Origin: an uncultured Eubacteriales bacterium
GTDB taxonomy: Bacteria; Bacillota; Clostridia; Oscillospirales; Oscillospiraceae
Assembly (NCBI GenBank): GCA_900544295.1
Contig: UQUO01000029.1
Coordinates: forward strand, 1-24,818
DNA: 24,818 bases
Direction: 5' to 3'
The position numbers and the translations under genes are program-made. Below the pieces are notes generated by a model that saw nothing but the letters and a program-made list of their open reading frames with translations, had not been told where the DNA came from and searched no databases. This document shows, piece by piece, positions 7,278-14,506 of this stretch (its first letter is position 1; every line of letters begins with the position of its first letter).

Positions 7278-7966
7278 GAATAGTCCTCCGTTCCCGTCGC
7301 GGGGCCGCCCGTCCAGACGCCGTGGTCCTCAAGCAGGCGCGCCTCGGTGACCATGAAATAGCTGTCCCAGTCCCGGGTACCGGGCTCGCCGTGCTGGTCG
7401 CACCAGGTGATGTCCATGTAGTAGCTGCCCTCCTCCAGCCAAGCCAGGTTCCAGCCGTGCTCCTCGCCGTTCCAGCTGGCATAGCCGCTGATGGCCGAGC
7501 AGCGCAGGTCCGCCTTCTCGCAGAGCCAGAGCATGGTGTTCGTGTAGCCCAGGCAGATGGCCCGGCCCTCCATGAGCGCGCCCCAGGGCGTCTCGTTGAG
7601 CCGGTCCTCGTGTACGTAGTAGTCGTACTCCGCGCACAGGGAGAGGACGTAGCCGAGATAGCGGTACTTGTCGTAGGCCGAGAGGCCCTCCGGCATGGAC
7701 TCCACTATGTAGTCCCCCACAGCCTCCAGGTATTCGAGCTCCGCCTCGGAGATGTCGATGTCCGACGTGTCGTAGGCGTCCCGGGGCTCGAAGGGCTGCG
7801 TGACGTGGGAGAGCTCGTCCCGGCGGACGCGCTCTATGGCCGCGGCGGCCTTCTCCACGACGTCGGAAAACTCCCGCTCGGCCCGCGCCTGCGGGCCCTC
7901 CTCCGCCGCGCCGCAGCCCGAGAGAACGAGGCAGAGCGCGAGAGCCGCGCATACGGCGCGCCTCAT
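7268..7966 (-). CDS. Lipoprotein with transglutaminase-like domain
   Basis: A 232-residue exported lipoprotein. The signal peptide ends in the lipobox LSGC with the lipidated cysteine at residue 18. The C-terminal half is a transglutaminase/protease-like fold with the expected triad: Cys138 in GRAICLGY, His170 in EEHGWN, and Asp185 in YYMDITWCD. Proteins of this kind in Firmicutes are thought to act on cell-surface peptides or proteins, as cysteine proteases or cross-linkers; the target here is unknown. Its start overlaps the tcdA stop by 4 nt (ATGA) and its end overlaps the GNAT start, so the three genes form one coupled unit. Confidence 0.85.
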   Translation of the reverse strand: MRRAVCAALALCLVLSGCGAAEEGPQARAEREFSDVVEKAAAAIERVRRDELSHVTQPFEPRDAYDTSDIDISEAELEYLEAVGDYIVESMPEGLSAYDKYRYLGYVLSLCAEYDYYVHEDRLNETPWGALMEGRAICLGYTNTMLWLCEKADLRCSAISGYASWNGEEHGWNLAWLEEGSYYMDITWCDQHGEPGTRDWDSYFMVTEARLLEDHGVWTGGPATGTEDYSWH

Positions 7967-8679
7967 GCCCGCACCCCCGCTATCTTCAGCACGACGGCCT
8001 GGGCCATGAGCAGGCCCGCCGAGGCCGGCACCCAGACGACGGAGCCGGGCACGCTCCTGCGCCCCGGCGGCGGGGCCTCGGGCTGGGCCGGCTCCAGCGC
8101 CTCCTCGGGGCTGTACACCACCTCAAGGTGCTCTATGCCCCGCCGCCGCAGCTCCCGGCGCATGACCCGGGCCAGCGGACAGCCGTGCGTCTCGGCGAGG
8201 TCGGCTATCTCCAGCCGCGCCGCGTCCAGCTTGTTGCCCGTGCCGAGGGCGGAGACTATGGGCGTGCCGCTGCCCAGCGCAGCCTCGATGAGGTCTGTTT
8301 TGCAGGAGACGAGGTCAATGCAGTCCGCCGCGCAGGAGTAGTCCCCGGGGAAGAAGCGGTCCCGGCTCGCGGCCTCGTAGCGAGCCGTCACGGGGACTAT
8401 CGCCGCGCCCGGCGCTATGTCCCGCAGGCGCGCTGCCATGGCCTCGGCCTTGGAGGCCCCTATGGTCGAGCCAAGGGCGCAGAGCTGGCGGTTTATGTTG
8501 GACTCCGAAACGGCGTCCTCGTCCACCAGCGTGAGCTTCCCCACGCCGGAGCGGGCCAGGGCCTCCGCGCACCAGGAGCCCACGCCGCCCAGGCCGAACA
8601 CGATGACATGCGCCGCGCGCAGCCTGTCCATCGCCGCCTCGCCCAGCAGCATCTCGGTCCTCTTTGTCCTCTCTTCCAA
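7963..8679 (-). CDS. tcdA: tRNA threonylcarbamoyladenosine dehydratase (ThiF/E1-like)
   Basis: A 238-residue member of the ThiF/MoeB superfamily. TcdA (YgdL/CsdL) adenylates and dehydrates t6A37 of ANN-decoding tRNAs to cyclic t6A. The opening RTEMLLGEAAMDRL is typical of TcdA rather than ThiF or MoeB. The ATP-binding part follows with GLGGVGSW (29-36), then LVDEDAVSESNINRQ. The family middle motif appears as AADCIDLVSCKTDLI. The start is a TTG at 8679 with GGAGG 7 nt upstream; it gives the normal family N-terminus. An ATG nine codons further in is the alternative. It is the first gene of a coupled trio. No separate promoter is visible between it and the terminator of the foldase gene. Confidence 0.88.
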   Translation of the reverse strand: MEERTKRTEMLLGEAAMDRLRAAHVIVFGLGGVGSWCAEALARSGVGKLTLVDEDAVSESNINRQLCALGSTIGASKAEAMAARLRDIAPGAAIVPVTARYEAASRDRFFPGDYSCAADCIDLVSCKTDLIEAALGSGTPIVSALGTGNKLDAARLEIADLAETHGCPLARVMRRELRRRGIEHLEVVYSPEEALEPAQPEAPPPGRRSVPGSVVWVPASAGLLMAQAVVLKIAGVRA

Positions 8680-8702
8680 GCTCTCGCCTCCAATACGAAA
8701 AC

Positions 8703-8722
8703 GGGCGGCCCGAAGGCCGCCC
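8703..8722 (-). terminator. Terminator after the foldase gene
   Basis: A perfect 8-bp GC stem (8703-8710 with 8715-8722) and four-base loop, followed on the minus strand by TTTT. The short T-tract and lack of another promoter suggest incomplete termination, with read-through feeding tcdA. Confidence 0.7.
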
Positions 8723-8744
8723 TTTTGCTGTTCTGCTTTTTGCC

Positions 8745-10412
8745 TTACACTTTCGCGAACCAGTTGATGAAGCTGTTGACGTCCGCGGAGTAGCCGGCGA
8801 CGAGCTCGTCGTGCCAGGCGGTGTAGTCCGGCTGGCGCAGGCCCTCGACGGAGCTGTACATGGAGCTGTAGCCGTAATCGGCCAGGCAGTCGTGGTAGCT
8901 CATCTCATCGGTGCCGACGAAATAAACGAGGTGGTAGCCGGTGTAGCTGCTGTTCTGGTTGAAGATGACGGAGGTGTCGCCCGGCTGCCTCGCGGGGTCG
9001 AAGATGTAGTCGTTGACGCCCTCGACCATGGTGTCCACGCCGACGTGCTCGTAGAGGCCGCCGTTATCCTTGGAGCCGGAGTCCTCGCTGTTGGCGCTCG
9101 CGAGGGAGGCAAAGCTGTCCTCGGTGGCCTCGCCGTTTTTCCACTCGTCGTAGAGCTCGTTTATCTTGTCCTCGGCCACGGTGAGCTCCTCGGCGCTGAA
9201 CTCGCCGTCCCCGTCGGAATCGACAGCTTTCACGAGGATGTGGCGGAAGTTCACGGCGTTGTAGTCGGAGTTGTCGTTGCGGCCGTTGAAGAGCAGGACG
9301 CACCAGCCGCTGTCCTCGACCTCGAGCAGGGCCATATCGCCCTCGGTGCGGGAGGCGTCGGTCAGCCAGTCGGAGACGCTGTCGGGCATGAAGGTGAGGC
9401 AGTTGACGCCCAGGGCGTTCTTGTAGTCAATGACGTTCTCGACGGCCTCTTCGCCCATGACCTCGCCCACGGCCTCGGAGAAGCTCATGGCCTGCTCCGC
9501 GCGCCCGGACTCGATGACGTCGTACAGCCGCTCGGCGGTCTCCTTGGCCTCGGCCATGGTCTCCTCGGTGGCGCGCTCGGCGGTCTGCTCGGTCTCCTCG
9601 CCGGTCTCCTCGTCCGTCACGGTCTCGGTGACCTCGACCTGCTCGGCGGCCACGAGGTAGTAGTTGAAGCTGAAGGCATCCAGCTCGTCCTTGTGCTCGT
9701 CATAGTAGGCGTCCAGCTCCTCGGTGGTGTAGCTGTAGGAGTCGAACTGCTGCTGGGCGTAGCCGGAGGCGATATAGCCGCGGGTGATGAGCTCGCGGAC
9801 GGAGTCGAGAGTGTTGCCCTTGCCGTAGTAGAAGGAGACGAAGGCGCCGGCGTCGCGCAGGCCGTTGGCGGTCGCGGCGGTCTCGAAGCTCGCCATTATC
9901 TCGTCTATCTCGGCCTGCTCCTCCTCGGAGAGGGTGTAGCCGGACTTCACCGCGCTGTCGTAGAGGGCGGTTATCTCCACCATGTTGTCGATGGCGACGG
10001 ACTTGAAGTAGTCCTTCCAGGTGGGGTTCTCGGGCAGGCCCTCGCCGGTCACGCCGAGGAGGGCGGGGTCAAAGGCCTGCTTGTCCAGGTCCTCCGAGGT
10101 GTCGAAGAACATGCTGATGTAGTTCTGGTTGTTGCTGACAAAGTTGGAGTACGCGCTCAGGTAGTAGTACTGGAAGTCGGCGTTCGTGTACTCGTAGCCG
10201 TTTATCGTCAGCGCGGTCGTGCCGCTGTAGAACAGGTTGGTGTTCAGCAGTATGACGACCACGGCGAAGACGACGATTATGGCGCCGACGATGCCCCAGC
10301 GCGTGCGCTCCTTTTTAGCCTTCCGGGCCGCCTCACGCTCTGCGAGGCTGCGCTTGTCCACGCCGTCCGTGCGCTCGGCCTGGCGTCTTTTCTTGTCCTG
10401 CGATGCGCTCAT
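8745..10412 (-). CDS. Membrane-anchored parvulin-type peptidyl-prolyl isomerase (PrsA/SurA-like)
   Basis: A 555-residue extracytoplasmic foldase. A basic cytoplasmic head (1-37) is followed by one membrane helix (39-57), with no lipobox, so it is membrane-anchored rather than a PrsA lipoprotein. Residues 65-240 form a SurA-N-like chaperone region. Residues 245-380 look like a degenerate parvulin repeat ending in DSGWCVLLFNGR. The canonical parvulin domain starts at NFRHILVKA (389-396) and continues through FASLASANSEDSGSKDNGGLY to YTGYHLVYFVG. Within it, at residues 398-409, is a perfect EF-hand loop DSDGDGEFSAEE. The central region is rich in Glu and Thr. It has its own strong promoter; the ATG at 10412 follows AAGGA at about 9 nt. 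It probably folds secreted or cell-wall proteins. Confidence 0.88.
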   Translation of the reverse strand: MSASQDKKRRQAERTDGVDKRSLAEREAARKAKKERTRWGIVGAIIVVFAVVVILLNTNLFYSGTTALTINGYEYTNADFQYYYLSAYSNFVSNNQNYISMFFDTSEDLDKQAFDPALLGVTGEGLPENPTWKDYFKSVAIDNMVEITALYDSAVKSGYTLSEEEQAEIDEIMASFETAATANGLRDAGAFVSFYYGKGNTLDSVRELITRGYIASGYAQQQFDSYSYTTEELDAYYDEHKDELDAFSFNYYLVAAEQVEVTETVTDEETGEETEQTAERATEETMAEAKETAERLYDVIESGRAEQAMSFSEAVGEVMGEEAVENVIDYKNALGVNCLTFMPDSVSDWLTDASRTEGDMALLEVEDSGWCVLLFNGRNDNSDYNAVNFRHILVKAVDSDGDGEFSAEELTVAEDKINELYDEWKNGEATEDSFASLASANSEDSGSKDNGGLYEHVGVDTMVEGVNDYIFDPARQPGDTSVIFNQNSSYTGYHLVYFVGTDEMSYHDCLADYGYSSMYSSVEGLRQPDYTAWHDELVAGYSADVNSFINWFAKV

Positions 10413-10476
10413 TGGTGCTTCATCCTTTACAATTAAAAAATAACCGTCATTCGCCCTTCAGGCGTATAGCCTTAGC

Positions 10477-10505
10477 ATTATAACTCAAAGGTCCCCGGCT
10501 TTCAA
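10477..10505 (-). promoter_or_regulatory. Promoter of the foldase gene
   Basis: Read on the minus strand: TTGAAA (10500-10505), a 17-bp spacer, TATAAT (10477-10482). The leader is about 60 nt and contains a small AGGC-N5-GCCT hairpin. Confidence 0.8.
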
Positions 10506-10529
10506 GACCAAATTGTAAACACTTCCATG

Positions 10530-11030
10530 TCAGCGCAGCAGCTTTTTCATGGCTCTGGCGAGATACATGGCCCCGAAACCGGTAAAAACGCCGGTGACGA
10601 CGCCGGCGGCCGCGAGGGCGGGGGCATACACCAGCATGGAGACCGTGCCGGAGACCCAGAGGGCCACGGCCAGCTGCCCGGCGTTGTGCGCGAGGGCGGC
10701 CAGGACGCTGACGACCCACATGAGCTTCTCCGGGAAGACGCCTATGAGCAGGCACATGACGAGGTAGGCCGCCGCTCCGCCGGCCGCGGAGAACAGCAGA
10801 CCCGAAAAGCCGCCGGCGAAGGCGCTGCCCAGTATGAGCCGCACGACGAAGACCGCCCCGGCCTCCTTGCGGCCCAGGACGGACATGGCGACGAGCGTGA
10901 CGATGTTTGCAAGTCCGAGCTTCACGCCCGGCACGGGGACGACGGGCGGGATCTGCGCCTCGGCGACGAAGATGGTCAGCGCGACCGCGGCCAGCGCCGC
11001 GAGCAGGGCCAGCTTTCTGGTGCTCTTCAT
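10530..11030 (-). CDS. Gx transporter family membrane protein (heptaprenyl diphosphate synthase component I-like)
   Basis: A 166-residue polytopic membrane protein with four to five hydrophobic segments. It has the family pattern PPVVPVPGVKLGLANIVTL near residue 30, then RLILGSAFAGGFSGLLFSAAGG, where glycine-rich helices are typical. Members are often misnamed heptaprenyl diphosphate synthase component I. They resemble small-substrate (ECF S-component-like) transporters and commonly sit next to NusG_II, flavin or quinone genes in Firmicutes. The start overlaps the stop of the NusG_II gene by 4 nt. The substrate is unknown. I see no strong terminator between it and the foldase promoter. Confidence 0.82.
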   Translation of the reverse strand: MKSTRKLALLAALAAVALTIFVAEAQIPPVVPVPGVKLGLANIVTLVAMSVLGRKEAGAVFVVRLILGSAFAGGFSGLLFSAAGGAAAYLVMCLLIGVFPEKLMWVVSVLAALAHNAGQLAVALWVSGTVSMLVYAPALAAAGVVTGVFTGFGAMYLARAMKKLLR

Positions 11031-11383
11031 GGCTCCTCCCCCACTATCTCTATGACCAGCCGGTGCGGCAGGCAGGCGATGGGTACCATTGAGCCCGTGA
11101 TCCGCCCCTGGCGCACGCAGATCTGGTCAGGGCAGTCCGCCTCCGAGACGGAAATGGCCCCGTGCTCGACGTGGACTATGTTGTAGCCTCTCTCGGTCTC
11201 TATGCGTATGTCGTAGGGCAGGGCCACGGCCATGAGGTCTATCTCCTCATACAGCTCCCCGTCCAGGCTTATGCGCGCCGTGCGGGAGCCCGTGTCCGCC
11301 CCGCGCAGCAGCAGAAAAGCTCCGCCGCCCAAAAGGAAGAGCGCGGAGAACAAAACTATCCAAAACTTCGTCTTACGCCACAT
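11027..11383 (-). CDS. NusG domain II-containing membrane-anchored protein
   Basis: A 118-residue protein with one N-terminal membrane helix (about residues 8-26, FWIVLFSALFLLGGG) and an outward NusG_II-type beta domain. The domain carries the usual cysteine pattern, SEADCPDQICVRQGRI and then PIACLPHRLVIEI. Despite the name it is not the transcription factor NusG; it lacks the NGN domain. It is paired with the Gx transporter gene by a 4-nt overlap, an arrangement widespread in Clostridia; a link to envelope redox or cofactor handling is inference. The -10 box ends only 6 nt before the ATG, and its TAA is an in-frame stop, so the mRNA is probably leaderless. Confidence 0.85.
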   Translation of the reverse strand: MWRKTKFWIVLFSALFLLGGGAFLLLRGADTGSRTARISLDGELYEEIDLMAVALPYDIRIETERGYNIVHVEHGAISVSEADCPDQICVRQGRITGSMVPIACLPHRLVIEIVGEEP

Positions 11384-11389
11384 ACCGCT

Positions 11390-11418
11390 ATTTTAGTGTA
11401 CCGGCCCCCCGTTGTCAA
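11390..11418 (-). promoter_or_regulatory. Promoter of the NusG_II-Gx pair (leaderless)
   Basis: Read on the minus strand: TTGACA (11413-11418), a 17-bp spacer, TAAAAT (11390-11395). The expected transcript start falls at or beside the A of the ATG at 11383. Its -35 box overlaps the -35 box of the divergent FHA-SEDS promoter. Confidence 0.75.
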
Positions 11419-11440
11419 CAGGGCCGCCGGATGGTATAAT
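11412..11440 (+). promoter_or_regulatory. Promoter of the FHA-SEDS/PBP operon
   Basis: TTGTCA (11412-11417), a 17-bp spacer and TATAAT (11435-11440) with TGG before it (extended -10). The two divergent -35 hexamers share five base pairs. Confidence 0.8.
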
Positions 11441-11474
11441 GTCAAGGCGTTATTCTCTCCAAGGGGGTGGCGTT

Positions 11475-13220
11475 TTGCCCGAGATCCCTGACCTCACCTC
11501 ATACATCATGACCGGCACGAAGTATCTGCTGCCCATTCTGGCGCTGTGGATACTTCTGCGCTGCATACGCTCCATGCTCCGCGAGCGCTACGAGCCCGAG
11601 ACCTGGGCCTGGCTGCTCGACGAGGACGGCGCGGCCCTGCCCGTCTGCCACTGGGAGAGCATCATAGGCCGCGCGCCCTCCTCCGACATAGTGCTCGACA
11701 TGCCCGGCGTCTCGAAGCTGCACGCCTCCCTCCAGCGGGACGGGGACGGCGACTGGACGCTCTCGGACCTCCGCTCCCGCGAGGGCACCTATATAAACGG
11801 CGACGAGATAGACATCCTGGAGCCCGTCGAGGACGGGGACACCGTCGAGTTCGGCGACGCCGTCCTGACCTTCCGCGAGATAGACGCGGCCGAGCGCGCG
11901 GCGCTGGAGCGTCGGCGCACTGCCCCCGGGCGCTTCGTCGGCCCGGGCGTCACGCTGCTCATACTCTCGCTCTTCCAGGCCTTCCTGACGCTGGAGTTCA
12001 CCGTCACGGCGCAGGAGGAGTACCTCTTCCCCATCTGCCTGGCCTTCTTCGCGCTCATGGTGACGGAGTGGTTCTGCTATCTCGTGACGCGCAGCGTGCG
12101 CCGCACGGGCTTCGAGCCGGAGACCCTGGCCTTTTTCCTGACGACGCTGGGCACGGCGGTCTGCGCCACGGCGACGCCGGAGGACATGTTCAAGCAGACC
12201 GTCTTCATCATCCTGGGCGTCGCGCTCTACTTCTTCCTGGGCGCCTGGCTGCGGAGCCTGGAGCGGGTCAAGGCCTCGCGCTTTCTGGCCGCGGCGGCGG
12301 CCCTGGGCCTGCTGGCCGTGAACGTCGTCTTCAGCGAGGCCGTCTTCGGCGCGAGGAACTGGCTGGAGATAGCCGGAGTCAGCTTCCAGCCCTCGGAGCT
12401 CGTCAAGGTGCTCTACATCTACACCGGCGCAGCGACGCTCGACAGGCTCTTCGCGAGGCGGAACCTCTTTGTGTTCATCGTCTTTTCCGCCGTCTGCGTC
12501 ATCGCCCTCGCGCTCATAGGCGACTTCGGCACGGCGGTCATCTTCTTTGCGACCTTCCTCGTCATCTCCTTCATGCGCTCGGGCAGCTTTGCGACGGTGT
12601 TCCTCGCGGTCTCGGGCGCGGCGATGGCGGGCTTCCTGGTGCTCTCCGTGAAGCCCTATATAGCAGAGCGCTTCGCGAGCTGGGGCCACGTCTGGGAGGA
12701 CGTCTGGGACACCGGCTACCAGCAGACCCACGCGATGAGCGCGGCGGCCTCCGGCGGGCTCTTCGGCCGGGGCGCGGGCCAGGGCTGGCTCAAGGACATC
12801 TTCGCCGCGGAGACGGACATGGTCTTCGCCGTAGTCTGCGAGGAGCTGGGGCTCATAATCGCCGTGCTCGCCATGTTCGCCGTCATCGCGCTGGCGCTCT
12901 TCGCCGTGCGCAACGCGGCCCAGGGCCGAAGCACCTTCTACGTCATCGCAGGCTGCGCGGCGGTCAGCCTAATGATGGTCCAGATGGGCCTGAACGTCTT
13001 CGGCTCCCTGGACATCCTGCCCTTCACGGGCGTGACCTTCCCCTTCGTCTCCAAGGGCGGCACCTCACTCGTGTCCTGCTGGATGCTGCTGGCCTTCGTC
13101 AAGGCCACGGACACGCGGCGGGACGCCAGCTTCGTCGTGAGCCGCGACAAGGCCCCGCGCCGCCGCGAGGACTACGGGGACTACGAGGACGAGGACGGCG
13201 GGGAGGAGGCCGAGGCATGA
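11475..13220 (+). CDS. FHA domain fused to SEDS glycan polymerase (FtsW/RodA/SpoVE family)
   Basis: A 581-residue fusion. After a membrane helix (about 14-33) comes an FHA phosphothreonine-binding domain (about 60-135) with the key residues in place: Gly65-Arg66, Ser80 and His83 (SKLH), and Asn108 in TYING. The rest is a polytopic SEDS protein that polymerises lipid II into glycan strands. It shows FQPSELVKVLYIY (304-316), GDFGTAVIFF (349-358), SGGLFGRGAGQG (427-438) and ETDMVFAVVCEELGL (446-460). It ends in an acidic tail. The chosen start is the TTG at 11475, with AAGGGGG 7 nt upstream and a promoter that would start transcription near 11447; an ATG at 11508 is the alternative but would lack a binding site. 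It overlaps the PBP gene by 4 nt, giving the classic SEDS-bPBP pair. Confidence 0.92.
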   Translation: MPEIPDLTSYIMTGTKYLLPILALWILLRCIRSMLRERYEPETWAWLLDEDGAALPVCHWESIIGRAPSSDIVLDMPGVSKLHASLQRDGDGDWTLSDLRSREGTYINGDEIDILEPVEDGDTVEFGDAVLTFREIDAAERAALERRRTAPGRFVGPGVTLLILSLFQAFLTLEFTVTAQEEYLFPICLAFFALMVTEWFCYLVTRSVRRTGFEPETLAFFLTTLGTAVCATATPEDMFKQTVFIILGVALYFFLGAWLRSLERVKASRFLAAAAALGLLAVNVVFSEAVFGARNWLEIAGVSFQPSELVKVLYIYTGAATLDRLFARRNLFVFIVFSAVCVIALALIGDFGTAVIFFATFLVISFMRSGSFATVFLAVSGAAMAGFLVLSVKPYIAERFASWGHVWEDVWDTGYQQTHAMSAAASGGLFGRGAGQGWLKDIFAAETDMVFAVVCEELGLIIAVLAMFAVIALALFAVRNAAQGRSTFYVIAGCAAVSLMMVQMGLNVFGSLDILPFTGVTFPFVSKGGTSLVSCWMLLAFVKATDTRRDASFVVSRDKAPRRREDYGDYEDEDGGEEAEA

Positions 13221-14506
13221 AAAAAGTAAAGCGCCGCGCTACGGCGGCCCTGCTCATAGCGGCCCTGCTGGTCGTGGGCCTCGCGGTGTATCTCGTCCGC
13301 CTCGCGGACGACGGCGGGGCCTGGGCCTCGTACTTCAGCGGCGGCACCCCGGGCGGGACGATACTCGACCGCAACGGCGTCGTGCTCTACAGCTCCGACG
13401 AGGACGGCTACAGCTTCGCCGAGGACTGGAGCACGCGCGTATCCTGCTACCACCTGCTGGGCGACCCGAACGGCAACGTGCGCACGGGCGCGCTTCGGCA
13501 GTTCCGCGACAGGCTCGCGGGCTACAGCTTTGTAGAGGGCGCGACGAGCGGCAAGACCATCAGCCTCAGCGTGGATTCGACCCTGAACGTCGCGGCCTAC
13601 TCCGCCCTCGCCGGGCGCAGCGGGGCCGTCATGCTCATGGACTACACGACGGGCGAGGTGCTCTGCATGGTCTCCTCCCCCGGGGATGACCCGGAAAACC
13701 CCAGCTCCGAGCCCGCGGACGGCACCTACCTCAACAAGTGCCTGAGCTCAAGCTTCACGCCCGGCTCGGTGTTCAAGCTCGTGACCCTGGCCGCGGCCAT
13801 AGACAACATCCCCGACCTCTTTGAGCGCAGCCTCTGGTGCGAGGGGGAGATGATAGTGGACGGGGCCCTGCTCACCTGCACGGGCAACCACGGCTCCCAG
13901 ACCATAGAGCAGGCGCTGGCCAACTCCTGCAACTGCGCCTTCGGCACGCTGGCGCTCGAGCTCGGGCCGGACATCATGGCCGAGTACGCCGAGAAGCTGG
14001 GCATGACCGCCTCTCTCCAGCTCGACGGCATGGACATCCTGCCCGGCAGCTTCACGAAGGGCGAGGCCGGCTCCGTGGGCCTGGCCTGGTCGGGCGTCGG
14101 CCAGTATGAGGACCTCGTCTGCCCCTACGCCATGCTGCGCTACGTCTCCGCCATCGCCAACGGCGGCTCGGTGTATGAGCCGACGCTGCTGGGCCACGGC
14201 TCGCTCGACCGCGAGACGGAGCTGCTCTCCGCCGAAACGGCGCAGAGGATAGCCGAGATGATGAACTACAACGTGCAGAACGCCTACGGCAGCTGGGTCT
14301 TCCCGGGCCTCGACGTCTCGGCCAAGACCGGCACCGCCGAGGTGGGCGACGGCACTAGCCACGCCTGGATGACTGGCTTCCTTAACGACCCGGCGCACCC
14401 CTACGCCTTTGTGGTCATACTCGAACACGCGGGCGGCGGCCTGGCAAACGCCGGCCCCGTGGCGAACGCCGTGCTTCAGGCGGCGGTCTCCGGCTCCGCG
14501 TCGTAG
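13217..14506 (+). CDS. Class B penicillin-binding protein (transpeptidase, PbpA-like)
   Basis: A 429-residue peptidoglycan transpeptidase with one N-terminal membrane helix (about 9-28) facing the cell wall. Catalytic motifs are complete: Ser184-Val-Phe-Lys187 (in FTPGSVFK), Ser237-Cys-Asn239, and Lys370-Thr-Gly372 (SAKTGTAE). It is shorter than rod/divisome PBP2 or PBP3 because the N-terminal pedestal is small (about 30-115), as in PbpA of Actinobacteria and short clostridial relatives. The ATG overlaps the stop of the FHA-SEDS gene (ATGA). The pair should act together, the SEDS protein making strands and this enzyme cross-linking them. Its end overlaps the convergent MFS gene by 31 bp, and there is no terminator between them. 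Confidence 0.95.
   Translation: MKKVKRRATAALLIAALLVVGLAVYLVRLADDGGAWASYFSGGTPGGTILDRNGVVLYSSDEDGYSFAEDWSTRVSCYHLLGDPNGNVRTGALRQFRDRLAGYSFVEGATSGKTISLSVDSTLNVAAYSALAGRSGAVMLMDYTTGEVLCMVSSPGDDPENPSSEPADGTYLNKCLSSSFTPGSVFKLVTLAAAIDNIPDLFERSLWCEGEMIVDGALLTCTGNHGSQTIEQALANSCNCAFGTLALELGPDIMAEYAEKLGMTASLQLDGMDILPGSFTKGEAGSVGLAWSGVGQYEDLVCPYAMLRYVSAIANGGSVYEPTLLGHGSLDRETELLSAETAQRIAEMMNYNVQNAYGSWVFPGLDVSAKTGTAEVGDGTSHAWMTGFLNDPAHPYAFVVILEHAGGGLANAGPVANAVLQAAVSGSAS

Noticed and set aside
8664..10436. 590-residue open frame antisense to the foldase
   Set aside because: A shadow of the foldase's acidic Glu/Asp codons, giving Val/Gly/Leu-rich low complexity; it would also cross a terminator and a promoter.
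11027..11383. Transcription antitermination factor NusG
   Set aside because: It has an N-terminal membrane helix and only the NusG_II domain; no NGN or KOW region.
11546..13216. Upstream extension of the PBP frame through the FHA-SEDS gene
   Set aside because: Arg/Pro-rich shadow; the real PBP start is the ATG at 13217, overlapping the SEDS stop.
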